Assembly: GCF_004924335.1 (NCBI RefSeq)
Contig: NZ_CP024633.1
Coordinates: 2,418,001-2,482,000, forward strand
DNA length: 64,000 nt
Reading direction: 5' to 3'
Source of the DNA: Mycobacteroides salmoniphilum
Lineage (GTDB): Bacteria; Actinomycetota; Actinomycetes; Mycobacteriales; Mycobacteriaceae
The notes beneath the pieces were generated by a model. It worked only from the letters and a program-made list of their open reading frames with translations, had not been told where the DNA came from and searched no databases. This document shows positions 11,176 to 21,572 of the stretch, in pieces. The position numbers and the translations under genes were made by a program. Position 1 is the stretch's first letter, and every line of letters starts with the position of its first letter.

Positions 11176-11592
11176 TCAGATGGGGTCGCTGCTGGAGTAG
11201 GTGTCGTTCGACTCCGGTCGCGCACCGTAACGCTGGGCGTATGTCTCGTGCTTGCGCGCATGCTTTTCGCGGTTTCCGATGTCGGCGAGCTTGGGATCCA
11301 GATCGTGCTGGGCCAACCGGTAGCGGCGCCAAATCTTGTTGAGAGCGTGCGTCATCAGGATCGCCCAGACATAGATGGGCAGGGTGATCGCCACGTGCAG
11401 GAGCATTCCACCCGGCAGGAGCCAGAATGGAGCCAGGATGAAATGGGGCGGGATCACGTATCGGATCATGTGCCGCCGAATGGCCCCGGGGCCGGACAGA
11501 TCGTTGGCCACCCAGTCACGCATAGAGTCGGGCAGGCGTCTTCCATAGGCGTAGGTGATGTACTGCCCAGCGGTGGGCCGATCGGTCGTCAT
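11176..11592 (-). CDS. DUF5313-type membrane protein
   Basis: 138 residues from the ATG at 11592, preceded by a good AGGAG site. The protein opens MTTDRPTAGQYITYAYGRRLP and continues with DWVANDLSGPGAIRRHMIRY, a pattern of the actinobacterial DUF5313 family. Two closely spaced membrane segments (about 48-95) are followed by a charged tail with RYGARPESNDTYSS. Convergent with the DUF6498 gene (7 bp between stops). Role unknown. Confidence 0.78.
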   Translation of the reverse strand: MTTDRPTAGQYITYAYGRRLPDSMRDWVANDLSGPGAIRRHMIRYVIPPHFILAPFWLLPGGMLLHVAITLPIYVWAILMTHALNKIWRRYRLAQHDLDPKLADIGNREKHARKHETYAQRYGARPESNDTYSSSDPI

Positions 11593-11711
11593 GCAAGCTC
11601 CTGCGCGTCTGAGGCGGCCCTCGCTGGAGGACAGCACTGCGAATACAGACAGTGCCCCGGCAAGCGCCCTCAGGAACTATAGACGCGCCCCTGTCCTGCA
11701 GTGTTGTCGGG

Positions 11712-11727
11712 TTGCTAATCTGTGCAA
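11712..11727 (+). promoter_or_regulatory. Candidate promoter/operator of the ArsR gene
   Basis: TGcTAATCT (11713-11721) is an extended -10. It is embedded in a short inverted repeat TTGC-N8-GCAA (11712-11727), where an autorepressing ArsR dimer could bind. The gene begins 27 bp further on, after a GAGGTGG site. Pattern evidence only. Confidence 0.35.
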
Positions 11728-11754
11728 GTTGTTGTGTGGTGAGGTGGACTTGAT

Positions 11755-12138
11755 ATGGATGCACGTCAGCCGCTGTATCGGATGAAGGCGGATTTCTTCA
11801 AAACGCTGGGACATCCCGTGCGGATTCGCGTGCTGGAGCTGCTCAGCGAACGCGATCGGGCCGTGTCAGAGATGCTGCCCGAGGTGGGTATCGAGGCAGC
11901 GAATCTGTCACAGCAGTTGGCCGTGCTCCGACATGCCGGCCTGGTGACAGCTCGTCGCGAAGGACTCTCCGTGCTGTACACCTTGACATCACCGCGAGTG
12001 GCGGAGCTGCTGGCGACTGCGCGCAAGATCTTGACCGGCGTGGTCGCCGATCAGGCCGAATGGCTCGATCCCGAACCCGCTGAGGTCGCGCAGGGCCGCC
12101 GTGGAGAACTAGCCGCCCAGACAGCCCGGCCCGAGTAG
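11755..12138 (+). CDS. ArsR/SmtB-family transcriptional regulator
   Basis: 127-residue winged-helix repressor. The ArsR core is clear: [19 protein letters not shown] (about 14-32), the recognition helix region [16 protein letters not shown] (about 49-64) and the wing [11 protein letters not shown]. No CxC metal motif is present in helix 3, so it is probably not a classical arsenic or cadmium sensor; oxidised-thiol or other ligands are possible. The C-terminal tail is Ala/Glu-rich. Its last 30 bases overlap the 3' end of dnaE1 on the other strand. The target is not obvious from the neighbours. Confidence 0.85.
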   Translation: MDARQPLYRMKADFFKTLGHPVRIRVLELLSERDRAVSEMLPEVGIEAANLSQQLAVLRHAGLVTARREGLSVLYTLTSPRVAELLATARKILTGVVADQAEWLDPEPAEVAQGRRGELAAQTARPE

Positions 12139-15100
12139 CGCCTTGAGATCCCCCATCAGGGCCGATGACGGTGTCACCCGAAGCGACTGATCGAGCTCCA
12201 ACGTCGTGACGCGCTCCCCACTGATCAAACGCAGATGAACCTGGTTGGTGCCCGGATGCCGCGCCAACACTTGCTTGAGCGCGGTGACCTTGTCGATGGT
12301 GCACTGCCTCGTCGGCAGCGTCACGGCAACCGGACGGTCGTCGGATGCCTGCGAGAAGTCGGGTACCACAAGATCATTGGCGATCAAGGAGATTCGGTCA
12401 TCGCGAATCGCCACCTTCGCATTCACCAGAACCACCGCGTCGTCGGCTATCTCGGCGCCGTATACCGAGTAGGCCTGCGGGAAGAAGAGCACCTCGATGC
12501 CACCCGTGAGGTCCTCGAGCTGCGCTGAGGCCCAGGGCATGCCGTTCTTGTTCACACGACGGTTGACCGAGGCGAGAATCCCGCCCACCCGCACCTGGGT
12601 GTCGTTGGCGATATCGCCTTCGAGGATCGTAGGGATCTGGGTGTCGGTCTGACGACCCAGCAGGTGCGCCACCCCGTTGAGCGGATGCCCGGATACATAC
12701 AGGCCCAGCATTTCTCGCTCGAGGGCGAGCTTGTGCTTCTCTTCCCATTCGTCGTCGGGCACCTTGATGGCGAACACATTGGCTGCGTCGGCGTCGTCGT
12801 CCCCCGCACTGCCGAAGAGGTCGAACTGCCCCATCGCTTCGGCCTTCTTGGTGCCCAGCACCGAGTCGACGGCATCGGACTGGACAAGAAACAGCCCCTT
12901 GCGGGAATGCCCCAGGGAGTCAAAGGCCCCCGCCTTCACCAGCGATTCCGTGACCTTCTTATTGCAGGCCGCGATGTCAATCTTGTGCAGATAGTCGGAG
13001 AAGTCGGTAAAGGCGCCCTTCGATTCTCGGGTCGCGATGAGCGACTGCACCACGTTGGCGCCGACATTGCGGACGCCGCCGAGCCCGTAGCGGATGTCCT
13101 CCCCCACCGATGCGAAGTTGTGCACCGACTCGTTGACGTCCGGCGGTAGCACCGTGATGCCCAGACGACGGCAGTCGGCGAGGTAGATGGCCGCCTTATC
13201 CTTGTCGTCGCCCACGGAGGTGAGCAGCCCGGCCATGTATTCGCCCGGGTAATTGGCCTTGAGGTAGGCGGTCCAGAACGACACCAATCCGTACCCGGCG
13301 GCATGCGACTTGTTGAACGCGTAGCCGGCGAACGGAAGAATGGTGTCCCACAACGCCTTAACGGCCTTTTCGGAGAAGCCGTTGTTGGTCATGCCTTCGT
13401 AGAAGCCCTTGTACTCGGCCTCCAGGACCTCAAGCTTCTTCTTGCCCATGGCCTTGCGGAGCGCATCGGCCTTACCCATCGAGTACGAGGCGACCTTCTG
13501 GGCGATGAACATGATCTGCTCTTGGTAGACGATCAGACCGTAGGTCTCCGAGAGGATGTCCTTGAGTGGCTCTTCCAGCTCGGGGTGAATCGGCTTGATC
13601 GGTTGGCGACCGTTCTTACGGTCGGCGTAGTCGTTGTGCGCGTTCATGCCCATCGGGCCGGGACGATATAGCGCCAGCACGGCGACGATGTCGTTGAATC
13701 CGGTGGGCTGCATGCGGCGCAGCAGATCCCGCATGGGCCCGCCATCGAGCTGGAATACCCCGAGGGTGTCGCCGCGGGACAGTAATTCGTAGGTGGCCGG
13801 ATCTTCCAGAGGCAGATGATCCAGGTCGAGGTCGACGCCACGGTTGGCCTTGATGTTGTCCAACGCATCGCCGATGACGGTGAGGTTGCGCAGCCCCAGG
13901 AAATCCATCTTCAACAGGCCGATGGCCTCACACGACGGGTAGTCCCAGCCGGTGATGATGGCGCCGTCCTGCGCGCGCCGCCACAGCGGGATGGCCTCGG
14001 TGAGCGGTTCCGAGCTCATGATGACCGCACACGCGTGCACACCCGCGTTACGGATCAACCCCTCCAGACCGCGCGCGGTCTGGTAGATGGTCCGCACATC
14101 CGGATCGGTGTCGATCAGGGTACGAACCTCGGCGGCCTCCTTGTACCGCTCATGCTCGGGATCGGTGATACCCGACAGCGGAATGTCCTTGGCCATGATC
14201 GGCGGTGGCAGCGCCTTGGTGATCCGATCCGCGATCGCGAACCCGGGCTGCCCGTAGTGGATACGCGCCGAGTCCTTCAGCGCCGCCTTGGTCTTAATCG
14301 TGCCGAAAGTGATGACCTGCGCCACCCGGTCACTGCCCCACTTATCGGTGGCGTACCGAACCATCTCGCCGCGGCGACGATCGTCGAAGTCGATATCGAT
14401 ATCAGGTGCCGACGGTCGTTCCGGATTGAGGAAGCGCTCGAACAGCAGCCCGTGCGGGATCGGGTCGATGTTGGTGATGCCGAGCGAGTAGGCAACCAGC
14501 GATCCGGCCGCCGACCCACGGCCCGGACCAACCCTGATACCGACTTCCTTGGCATGCGTGACGAGGTCGCCGACGACGAGAAAGTATGCGGGAAAACCCT
14601 TTTGCTTGATGACGTCCAGCTCGTAGTGCGCGCGGGTGAAGTACTCGTCAGGCACTCCGCCGGGGATACCGTGGAAGCGACGCTCCAGTCCGCGGTCGAC
14701 TTCCTTGCGCAGCCAGGAATCCTGGTCTTCACCCTCCGGCACCGGGAACACCGGCATACGGTCCTTGAAGCTCCAGACGTCCTCGTATGACTGCACCCGC
14801 TCGGCGATGAGCAATGTGTTGTCACACGCGCCAGGCACCGAGTCGTCCCAAAGATCGCGCATCTCGGAAGCCGGCTTCAGGAAGTAGCCGTCACCGTCGA
14901 ACTTGAAGCGCGTGGGGTCCGACATGGTCTTGCCGGTCTGCACGCACAGCAGTGCTTCGTGGTTGTGTGAGTGGTCCTTGGTGACGTAATGACAGTCGTT
15001 GGTGGCCAACGGCGGTATGCCGAGCTTCTTTCCCAGCTCCAGCAGGCCCTCGCGCACCCGGCGTTCGATGGACAGTCCGTGGTCCATCAGCTCCAGGAAG

Positions 15101-15666
15101 AAGTTGTCCTTCCCGAAGATCTCCTGCCATTTGCCGGCGGCCTCGACCGCTTCGGCCTCCTGACCGAGACGAAGCCGAGTTTGTACCTCACCCGAGGGAC
15201 ATCCCGTGGTGGCGATGATGCCGCTTGCGTGTTCGGTGATGAGCTCGGCGTCCATGCGAGCCCACTTACCGAGCTGCCCCTCGAACGAGGCCAGCGAGGA
15301 CAGCTTGAACAGGTTGCGCAGGCCTGTCGCATTCTCGGCGACCATCGTCATATGGGTGTACGAACCCGAACCGGACACGTCATCGGACTTCTGTCCCGGA
15401 TCGCCCCAGAAGACACGCTTGGTGTCGAACCGCGAGGCGGGTGCGATGTACGCCTCGATGCCGATGATGGGCTTGACCCCGGTGGCGGTGGCGACGTTGT
15501 AGAACTCGCTGGCGCCGTACATGTTCCCGTGGTCGGTCATGCCGACCGCCGACATGCCCAGACGCTCCACCTCCGCGAGCATCGGCTTGATCTTCGCGGC
15601 ACCATCGAGCATCGAGTACTCGGTGTGGTTGTGCAGGTGCACGAACGAAGAATTCGAGGAGCTCAC
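12109..15666 (-). CDS. dnaE1: DNA polymerase III alpha subunit DnaE1
   Basis: Replicative C-family DNA polymerase, 1185 residues. The N-terminal PHP domain begins [15 protein letters not shown] with the metal-binding HxH; in mycobacterial DnaE1 this domain carries the proofreading exonuclease. Palm motifs include [15 protein letters not shown] and the catalytic [12 protein letters not shown]. The thumb and fingers carry MGKKK, and a C-terminal OB fold starts around [12 protein letters not shown]. Start is the GTG at 15666 ([11 protein letters not shown]). A possible promoter is TTGACG-17-TACGAA just upstream. It stands apart from rarD and corresponds to Rv1547. Confidence 0.97.
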   Translation of the reverse strand: MSSSNSSFVHLHNHTEYSMLDGAAKIKPMLAEVERLGMSAVGMTDHGNMYGASEFYNVATATGVKPIIGIEAYIAPASRFDTKRVFWGDPGQKSDDVSGSGSYTHMTMVAENATGLRNLFKLSSLASFEGQLGKWARMDAELITEHASGIIATTGCPSGEVQTRLRLGQEAEAVEAAGKWQEIFGKDNFFLELMDHGLSIERRVREGLLELGKKLGIPPLATNDCHYVTKDHSHNHEALLCVQTGKTMSDPTRFKFDGDGYFLKPASEMRDLWDDSVPGACDNTLLIAERVQSYEDVWSFKDRMPVFPVPEGEDQDSWLRKEVDRGLERRFHGIPGGVPDEYFTRAHYELDVIKQKGFPAYFLVVGDLVTHAKEVGIRVGPGRGSAAGSLVAYSLGITNIDPIPHGLLFERFLNPERPSAPDIDIDFDDRRRGEMVRYATDKWGSDRVAQVITFGTIKTKAALKDSARIHYGQPGFAIADRITKALPPPIMAKDIPLSGITDPEHERYKEAAEVRTLIDTDPDVRTIYQTARGLEGLIRNAGVHACAVIMSSEPLTEAIPLWRRAQDGAIITGWDYPSCEAIGLLKMDFLGLRNLTVIGDALDNIKANRGVDLDLDHLPLEDPATYELLSRGDTLGVFQLDGGPMRDLLRRMQPTGFNDIVAVLALYRPGPMGMNAHNDYADRKNGRQPIKPIHPELEEPLKDILSETYGLIVYQEQIMFIAQKVASYSMGKADALRKAMGKKKLEVLEAEYKGFYEGMTNNGFSEKAVKALWDTILPFAGYAFNKSHAAGYGLVSFWTAYLKANYPGEYMAGLLTSVGDDKDKAAIYLADCRRLGITVLPPDVNESVHNFASVGEDIRYGLGGVRNVGANVVQSLIATRESKGAFTDFSDYLHKIDIAACNKKVTESLVKAGAFDSLGHSRKGLFLVQSDAVDSVLGTKKAEAMGQFDLFGSAGDDDADAANVFAIKVPDDEWEEKHKLALEREMLGLYVSGHPLNGVAHLLGRQTDTQIPTILEGDIANDTQVRVGGILASVNRRVNKNGMPWASAQLEDLTGGIEVLFFPQAYSVYGAEIADDAVVLVNAKVAIRDDRISLIANDLVVPDFSQASDDRPVAVTLPTRQCTIDKVTALKQVLARHPGTNQVHLRLISGERVTTLELDQSLRVTPSSALMGDLKALLGPGCLGG

Positions 15667-15996
15667 ACGTGCCTTTCGTACCGACCCACGATGGGGGCGT
15701 CAATCGCTAGAGGGGTCAGTTTATGGCGAGGGTCCGACAGTCCCGGGCGTGTCGGGGGTGTGTCGCCTGGCTCATCCGGCTACCTGAATCACAGCGGTCA
15801 CAAAAGCCCCGCCAGCAACGGTGAGAACCTGCGACAACACCATAGCTGGAAGCACGGCCCGGCTCTGCACGGCGACGGCGCCCCTCACCTCACATCGGCG
15901 GATTGGTCGACGAGACCCGAGTCGGCGGTGGCGCCCACCGCAGCACTCGGTCCATCTGCCGCGGCGGGATCGCGCCCCGACGATGTTCGGTGTGTG
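15667..15996. other. 330-bp intergenic region between dnaE1 and rarD
   Basis: No convincing gene in either direction; long plus-strand frames here continue antisense through dnaE1 and rarD. Next to dnaE1, reading leftwards, there is TTGACG, a 17-bp spacer and TACGAA, a plausible though imperfect promoter, then AAAGG before the GTG. The rest looks like featureless GC-rich spacer. Confidence 0.4.
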
Positions 15997-16911
15997 TCAG
16001 GTCGTGGCGGGCCGCGCCCGGCGCGCTCTGCGCACGGTGTCCACCGTAAAGATCGTCAGCGCCGCCCAAATCAGCGCGAAGCCCGCCCAGCGTTCCGGCG
16101 GCATCGCCTCATGTTTGACCAGCACACCCCACAGCATTTGCAGCGTTGGTGTCAGGTACTGCAGGAGCCCGAGCGTCACCAAGGGAATACGTTGTGCCGC
16201 AATACCGAACATCAGCAGTGGCAGCGCCGTCACCACGCCGCTGAGCACCATGAGCGCGGTGTGGCCCTCGGTGTAACCGAGGAAGTGCTGCTGACCGGTA
16301 ACACCGAGGAACACCAGGTATGCGGTGGCGAACGGCACCGCGACGATGCCTTCGGCAGTCAGGCTCACACGCGGATCGACGGTCACCGTCTTCTTGATGG
16401 CTCCGTATCCAGCGAACGAGACGGCCAGTATCAGCGTGATGACCGGCAGCTGCCCATAGTTGACCGTGAGCACGGCGACCGCGGTGAACGCCAGCACCAA
16501 CGCCAGCAGCTGCCATCTGCTGAGCGGCTCCCGGAAAATCACCACGCCCAACAGCACCGTCACCAACGGGTTGATGAAGTATCCGAGTGCGGCGTCGAGC
16601 ACGTGCCCGGAGTTGACGGCGTAGATGTAGACACCCCAGTTGAGGGCGATGAGAACCGAGGCGCCGGCAAGGAGCCCCCAGTTGTACGGCCCCATCGTGA
16701 TGAGGTCACGCAACCGCCGGGAGACGGCGACGACAATCACCATCAGCAGCAGTGTCCAGATCATCCGGTGCGCCAGGATCTCCAGCGCGCTCGCCGGTTC
16801 CAGCAGAGGGAAGAATGCCGGAAACAATCCCCACATCACATAGGCGGCCGCGCCGAACAGGTACCCGGACTTCAGGCGATTCTGTTCAGGTGTCGTGACG
16901 GCCCCGCTCAT
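15997..16911 (-). CDS. rarD: EamA-family transporter RarD
   Basis: 304-residue membrane protein of the drug/metabolite transporter superfamily. It starts at ATG 16911, which overlaps the rluD stop (ATGA). Around ten hydrophobic segments are present, and the RarD signature is clear: [22 protein letters not shown] at the N-terminus, [30 protein letters not shown] and [14 protein letters not shown]. RarD proteins are named for chloramphenicol sensitivity in other bacteria, but the physiological substrate is unsettled. Last gene of the lspA-rluD-rarD run. Confidence 0.88.
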   Translation of the reverse strand: MSGAVTTPEQNRLKSGYLFGAAAYVMWGLFPAFFPLLEPASALEILAHRMIWTLLLMVIVVAVSRRLRDLITMGPYNWGLLAGASVLIALNWGVYIYAVNSGHVLDAALGYFINPLVTVLLGVVIFREPLSRWQLLALVLAFTAVAVLTVNYGQLPVITLILAVSFAGYGAIKKTVTVDPRVSLTAEGIVAVPFATAYLVFLGVTGQQHFLGYTEGHTALMVLSGVVTALPLLMFGIAAQRIPLVTLGLLQYLTPTLQMLWGVLVKHEAMPPERWAGFALIWAALTIFTVDTVRRARRARPATT

Positions 16912-17825
16912 CGCAAGATGTCGAGTGCGTGCGCCAGATCCTCCGGGTACTCGCTGGTGATTTCCATCCAGCGCCCGTCTCCCGGGTGGGTGAAGGCCAG
17001 CGATTTGGCATGCAGCCATTGACGTTCCAGCCCAAGCTTGGCGGCCAGCGTCGGATCCGCGCCGTAGGTCAGATCGCCACAGCACGGGTGTTTGATGGCC
17101 GAGAAATGCACCCGGATCTGGTGGGTGCGACCGGTTTCCAGATGTACGTCCAGCAGGCTGGCCGCCACGAACGCCTCAAGGGTGTCGTAGTGGGTGATGG
17201 AGTGACGTCCGTCTTCGACGACAGCGAATTTCCAGTCGTGGCCCCGATGCCGCCCGATGGGCGCATCGATGGTGCCGCTGGACGGGTCCGGGTGTCCTTG
17301 TACGAGAGCGTGATAACGCTTCTCCACGCGCCGGTACTTGAAGGCGCGTTTGAGCTCGGTGTAAGCCTTTTCCGACAGCGCCACGACCATGACCCCGGAC
17401 GTTCCGACATCCAGGCGGTGCACGATTCCCTTGCGTTCCGGCACGCCGGACGTAGTCATCCGGAACCCGGCGGCGGCGAGCCCGCCCAGCACGGTGGGAC
17501 CGCTCCAGCCGACGGAGGCGTGGGCCGCGACACCCGCCGGTTTGTCGACGGCGACCAAGTCGTCATCGGCGTACAGGATCTTCATGCCCTCGATGGCCTC
17601 GACCCGATTCTCCGGTGGCGCCTTGGGCTCGGGAAGGGTGACTTCCAGCCAGGTACCCGCGGTGAGTTTCTCGGATTTGGTGACCACAACCCCATCCAGA
17701 AGCACGGCGCCCTCTTCGGCGAGAGTGGCGGCGGCCGTGCGGGACAGACCGAGCAGGCGTGCCAGCCCGGCGTCCACGCGCATACCGGAGAGGCCGTCGG
17801 GCACCGGCAGGGAACGCGAGGTCAT
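16908..17825 (-). CDS. RluA/RluD-family 23S rRNA pseudouridine synthase
   Basis: 305 residues, corresponding to Rv1540. Start ATG 17825 overlaps the lspA stop (ATGA), and the protein opens [18 protein letters not shown]. An S4 RNA-binding domain occupies about 15-75 ([19 protein letters not shown]). The catalytic domain has [11 protein letters not shown] and the active-site aspartate in [15 protein letters not shown], then GRTHQIRVH near the end. This is the RluD pattern; the exact uridine target cannot be read from sequence. Translationally coupled to lspA, as in many actinobacteria. Confidence 0.92.
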   Translation of the reverse strand: MTSRSLPVPDGLSGMRVDAGLARLLGLSRTAAATLAEEGAVLLDGVVVTKSEKLTAGTWLEVTLPEPKAPPENRVEAIEGMKILYADDDLVAVDKPAGVAAHASVGWSGPTVLGGLAAAGFRMTTSGVPERKGIVHRLDVGTSGVMVVALSEKAYTELKRAFKYRRVEKRYHALVQGHPDPSSGTIDAPIGRHRGHDWKFAVVEDGRHSITHYDTLEAFVAASLLDVHLETGRTHQIRVHFSAIKHPCCGDLTYGADPTLAAKLGLERQWLHAKSLAFTHPGDGRWMEITSEYPEDLAHALDILR

Positions 17826-18484
17826 AACGGCTTGGTCTGGGAAGCCTGCGCGTCGGCGTTCTCGATGTCCGCGTGATCGCCCTGGTCCTCGGCCGGGCGC
17901 TTGCCCGCCTCGCTCGATGCTCCTCGCGTCGAGCGCTCGTCGGTACCCGATACTCCTCGCGTCGAGCGCTCGTCGCTGTCGTAGTCGTATCCGAACAACG
18001 AGAGCGCCACCAGCAGAATCGCTCCGCCCACCACCGCCGGGTCGGCGACGTTGAAAACCGGCCACCACCCCACCGACAGGAAGTCGACCACATGGCCGCG
18101 TAGCGGTCCGGGGCCCCGGAAGAACCTGTCGATGAGGTTGCCCAGCGCGCCGCCGAGAATCATGCCCAGACCGATTGCCCACCACGTGGAGACCAACCGG
18201 CGACCGATGAGCAGGATTCCCACCACGACCGACATCGCGATGAGGGTCAGCACCCAGGTGTAGCCGGTGGCAAAGGAGAACGCGGCGCCGGAGTTGCGCA
18301 CCAGCGTCCAGGTGACGGTGTCGCCGATGATCGGTACGGGCTTACCCGGCTGCAGCAGTCTGACGGCAATGACCTTGGTGATGACGTCCACCGCGAGCAC
18401 CACCGCCGCCACGATGAGCAGCAGTTTTATCCGCCGTTTGGGCTTCGGGGCGGTCTCGGGCTCGTCACTCACGTCACCCATCAT
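17822..18484 (-). CDS. lspA: Lipoprotein signal peptidase LspA
   Basis: Type II signal peptidase, an inner-membrane aspartyl protease that removes the signal peptide of prolipoproteins after lipidation. Four membrane segments are visible. The catalytic aspartates lie in GNLIDRFF and FNVADPAVV, and [12 protein letters not shown] is conserved. At 220 residues it is longer than most because of a hydrophilic C-terminal tail of about 50 residues. The tail contains two copies of DERSTRG encoded by a 33-bp-period repeat (17920-17975). First gene of lspA-rluD-rarD and divergent from ansA. Confidence 0.95.
   Translation of the reverse strand: MMGDVSDEPETAPKPKRRIKLLLIVAAVVLAVDVITKVIAVRLLQPGKPVPIIGDTVTWTLVRNSGAAFSFATGYTWVLTLIAMSVVVGILLIGRRLVSTWWAIGLGMILGGALGNLIDRFFRGPGPLRGHVVDFLSVGWWPVFNVADPAVVGGAILLVALSLFGYDYDSDERSTRGVSGTDERSTRGASSEAGKRPAEDQGDHADIENADAQASQTKPL
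17920..17975 (-). repeat. 33-bp-period direct repeat within the lspA tail
   Basis: Two identical 23-bp copies at 17920-17942 and 17953-17975 (beginning ctcctcgcgtcgagcgctcg), offset by exactly 33 bp (11 codons). They encode [11 protein letters not shown] and [11 protein letters not shown]. Each copy holds the palindrome CGAGCGCTCG. The spacing keeps the frame open, so copy number could vary without breaking LspA. Confidence 0.85.
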
Positions 18485-18522
18485 CCCCTACTCAGCGAGG
18501 CGCTCTGCGCCACCTGTCTGCG

Positions 18523-19500
18523 ATGATCGCGGCTGTGCCCGATGTTCGTCGCCCCAAAGCCTCATCACCGACCCTTGTGCTGTTGAGCACCGGCGGAACC
18601 ATCGCGACCGCGGTGGGCAGCGATGGCATCGCTCGACACCGCAGTTCAGGAAATGACCTGCTCGCGGCGTCCGGATACGGCGATGTCGCCGTCCACGACG
18701 TGATGGCGATTGACAGCGCGGAAATGACCCCGCAGCGCTGGCAACAGATCGCCGCCGCACTCCGCGGACATATCGCCAGCGGGGCCACCGGGGTCGTCAT
18801 CGCGCATGGAACGGACACCTTGGAGGAGACTGCGCTCTGGCTCGCGCTGACGTGTGCGGTGCCGGTACCCGTCGTACTCACCGGGGCGCAACGCAGTGGC
18901 GACCACCCGGAATCCGACGGACCGGGCAATCTGCGTGACGCGTTGACGGTGGCGGCAAGCGGTGAGGCCCTGGGCGTGGTGGTGTGCTTCGCCGGCCAGG
19001 TGTATCCGGCGCTGGGCATCCGCAAGGTCGATCTGGCCACGCCCGCCGGATTCGCTGGTGTCGCCCCCATCGGCGATGTACGCGATGGCGTGTTCGTACG
19101 CAGCGGCGACGCACCCTCACCGTTCCTGGGCACCGTGACCCGAGCCGCGTTACCCCGCGTCGACATCGTGAGCCTCTACCCGGGTGCCGACGCCGTGGCG
19201 CTCGAGTCCTACGTGCGGGCCGGTGCGCAGGGACTGGTGCTGGAATCGATGGGCGCGGGCAATGCCAATGACGTTGTCATCGAATCTGTTTCGCGTCAGA
19301 TTGAGGACGGTACCCAGGTTCTGGTCACCACCCGGGTACCGGGTGGTGAGCTGGCGCCCGGTTACGCGCCGGGACAGAAATTGATCGATGCCGGCGGAGT
19401 GATGGTGCCCCGGCTTCGTTCCGGGCAAGCGCGCGTGCTGTTAATGGCAGTGCTGGCCACCGGATCAGATCTCGTCTCCGTCATCAATCGACTCGGCTGA
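18523..19500 (+). CDS. ansA: L-asparaginase AnsA
   Basis: Type-I/II bacterial L-asparaginase fold, 325 residues. The first catalytic motif [10 protein letters not shown] is at about residues 19-28 and the second, [14 protein letters not shown], near 88-101; both contain the nucleophilic or charge-relay threonines. In mycobacteria AnsA supports nitrogen assimilation and acid resistance through released ammonia. No obvious signal peptide follows the start [10 protein letters not shown]. Divergent from lspA; its last 36 bases overlap the convergent DinB gene. Corresponds to Rv1538c. Confidence 0.93.
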   Translation: MIAAVPDVRRPKASSPTLVLLSTGGTIATAVGSDGIARHRSSGNDLLAASGYGDVAVHDVMAIDSAEMTPQRWQQIAAALRGHIASGATGVVIAHGTDTLEETALWLALTCAVPVPVVLTGAQRSGDHPESDGPGNLRDALTVAASGEALGVVVCFAGQVYPALGIRKVDLATPAGFAGVAPIGDVRDGVFVRSGDAPSPFLGTVTRAALPRVDIVSLYPGADAVALESYVRAGAQGLVLESMGAGNANDVVIESVSRQIEDGTQVLVTTRVPGGELAPGYAPGQKLIDAGGVMVPRLRSGQARVLLMAVLATGSDLVSVINRLG

Positions 19501-20832
19501 CTCGCCCGGCCAGTCCAGGCTCGCCACCGGGTCAGCGCGGGTGACACCCGGATCGTCGACGCCAAACGTGCGCGCGATGCCCGGTCCGCTGCTTCGTGTC
19601 TCGAATCTCACGGTCATGACGCCATGTCCGGTGCCCTGAATCCAGCCGTGGCCATACTCGGAATGGATGACGTCATCACCAATTCCCCAGCTCGCGGCGC
19701 TCGGGGCGGGCGCGGAGCTCGACGGAGCCTCGTCGGTTTCGGCAACCGATTCGGTCTGGTCCAGATCCGGAAAGAGCGAGGCCTGCTGGACGTCGGAGAA
19801 GCCCGAGAATCCCACGCCGACAAGGCGAATGGGACCGATCTCGACGGGGTCCAGGAGCAGCCGACGCGCCGCCGACATCAGCACGGCACGTTCGGTGGTG
19901 GCATAGGGCAATGTGGCCGACCTGGTCAGGATGCTCATGTCCGAGCGCCGTAGCTTGACGGTGACGGTGCGCACGCCGCGACCGTGCGCGATGAGCCGCC
20001 GATGAGCGTGCGCTCCGATGGGTTCGATGGCCTCCCGTAATTGATCGAGAGTTGTCAGGTCATCGGCGAAGGTGGATTCCGCGCTGATCTGTTTGGTTTC
20101 TGCACGTTCTGCCACGGGGCGCTCATCGATGCCGCGTGCGAGGCGGTGCAGGGCGGGGCCGATCGTGCCGCCCAGCACCGAGGCCACCTCACTGGTCTGC
20201 AGTGCCGCCAGCTGACCAATGGTATTGATTCCCAATCGATTAAGGCGCTCTTCCGCCACGGGCCCGATCCCCCACAATTTGCGCACCGGGAGATCGGCGA
20301 GCAGCGAGCCCTGCTCCTCGGGCGCGATGATCCGCACCCCGTCGGGTTTGGCCAATCCCGAGGCGATCTTGGCAAGCTGCTTCCCGGACCCCGCCCCGAC
20401 CGACGCGGTGAGCCCTGTTTCGGTGAGCACCCGTGAACGAAGTTCGCCGATGTACTCGGCCACGGTTTCGGTGGTGGCCCCGGCCAGTTCAACGGGCTCG
20501 CCGAAGGCCTCGTCGAAGGACAGCTGCTCGAGAACCGGGATCATCGACCGCACCGTCGCGAACACCCGTCGGCTGGCAACGCCGTACACCGCGCCACGAG
20601 GTGGCAGGACCACGACATTGATGCCGACCAGGCGTCGCGCCTGATGCATCGGCATCGCCGAGCGGGCGCCGAAAACGCGGGCCTCATAGCTCGCACCGGC
20701 CACCACTCCCCGGCCTCCGGTACCGCCGACGAGGACCGGACGATCGCGCAGGGTTGGCCGGGTCAGCTGCTCGACCGAGGCGAAGAAGGCGTCCATGTCG
20801 AGGTGCAGAACCCATCGACCGGCAGCACACAC
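19465..20832 (-). CDS. dinB: Y-family DNA polymerase IV (DinB1/DinX)
   Basis: Translesion polymerase, 455 residues from a GTG at 20832 placed just before the invariant [15 protein letters not shown]. Other catalytic features are the [14 protein letters not shown] loop, LSFDEAF and the helix-hairpin-helix VRKLWGIGP. The little-finger domain is followed by a clamp-binding motif QASLFPDL, expected to engage the beta clamp. The C-terminal part ([20 protein letters not shown]) resembles a UvrD/PcrA-type tudor fold and is also found in M. tuberculosis DinX (Rv1537). Convergent overlap with ansA. Confidence 0.93.
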   Translation of the reverse strand: MCAAGRWVLHLDMDAFFASVEQLTRPTLRDRPVLVGGTGGRGVVAGASYEARVFGARSAMPMHQARRLVGINVVVLPPRGAVYGVASRRVFATVRSMIPVLEQLSFDEAFGEPVELAGATTETVAEYIGELRSRVLTETGLTASVGAGSGKQLAKIASGLAKPDGVRIIAPEEQGSLLADLPVRKLWGIGPVAEERLNRLGINTIGQLAALQTSEVASVLGGTIGPALHRLARGIDERPVAERAETKQISAESTFADDLTTLDQLREAIEPIGAHAHRRLIAHGRGVRTVTVKLRRSDMSILTRSATLPYATTERAVLMSAARRLLLDPVEIGPIRLVGVGFSGFSDVQQASLFPDLDQTESVAETDEAPSSSAPAPSAASWGIGDDVIHSEYGHGWIQGTGHGVMTVRFETRSSGPGIARTFGVDDPGVTRADPVASLDWPGESAESIDDGDEI

Positions 20833-20994
20833 GCGATCATCGTATTGCGCAGGTCGGACGTCACCCTGCGCGGCGACGCCGGTCGAGCTCCGCGCCCCGA
20901 GGTGACCGCGTGGTCCTGGCCTGTGGCCGAACCCCGACAAGAGATGGCCGAATCACGCTACTCGGACAGCCATATCGTCCCTAGCCTTGGTGTC

Positions 20995-21564
20995 ATGGCA
21001 ATGAATCTGGTGCACCGCTGGTGTTGTAGCTCGGAGATGTGGGCACGTAAGACCGAGTCGCAGCTCCTCCCGTGGGCGCTGCAAGGTGTGGAGCTCGGTG
21101 AGGACGCCCTGGAGATCGGTCCCGGCTATGGCGCGAATCTGCGGGTGCTGACCCGGCGCACCCCGCGACTCACCGCGGTCGAGATCGACGAGACCATGGC
21201 CTCCCGGCTGCAGCGGCTCTACGGCGATCAGGCAACGGTGATCCAGGGTGACGGCACCAAGCTCGGTTTCGACAACGACCGCTTCAGCTCAGTGGTGTGC
21301 TTCACCATGCTGCACCACGTCCCGACATCCGATCTGCAAGATGAGCTGTTCACACAGGCGCATCGGGTGCTGGCCCCTGGCGGCGTTTTCGCCGGCAGCG
21401 ACGGTGTGCATTCCACCTTCTTCCGGCTGCTGCACATCGGCGACACCTATAACCCGGTGCCCACCGCGTCACTGCCGGATCGCCTGCGCGCAGCGGGTTT
21501 CACCGACATCGAGCATCACCTCGACGGGGGCAACCAGCGCTGGCGGGCCGTGAAGGCCGCGTAG
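20995..21564 (+). CDS. Class I SAM-dependent methyltransferase
   Basis: 189 residues from ATG 20995 (MAMNLVHRWCC); ATG 21001 is equally possible. The SAM-binding motif I is ALEIGPGYGANL, the acidic motif II is LTAVEID, and VIQGDGTKLGF and FTMLHHV complete a Rossmann-type methyltransferase of the Methyltransf_11 class. The substrate is not indicated. It lies between divergent dinB and convergent ileS (8 bp between stops), so it is probably transcribed alone. Confidence 0.85.
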   Translation: MAMNLVHRWCCSSEMWARKTESQLLPWALQGVELGEDALEIGPGYGANLRVLTRRTPRLTAVEIDETMASRLQRLYGDQATVIQGDGTKLGFDNDRFSSVVCFTMLHHVPTSDLQDELFTQAHRVLAPGGVFAGSDGVHSTFFRLLHIGDTYNPVPTASLPDRLRAAGFTDIEHHLDGGNQRWRAVKAA

Positions 21565-21572
21565 GGCCGGCG

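Noticed and set aside
14971..17022. 683-codon plus-strand open frame across dnaE1 and rarD
   Set aside because: Antisense to two well-identified genes; Arg/His/Gly-rich low-quality composition typical of GC-rich shadow frames.
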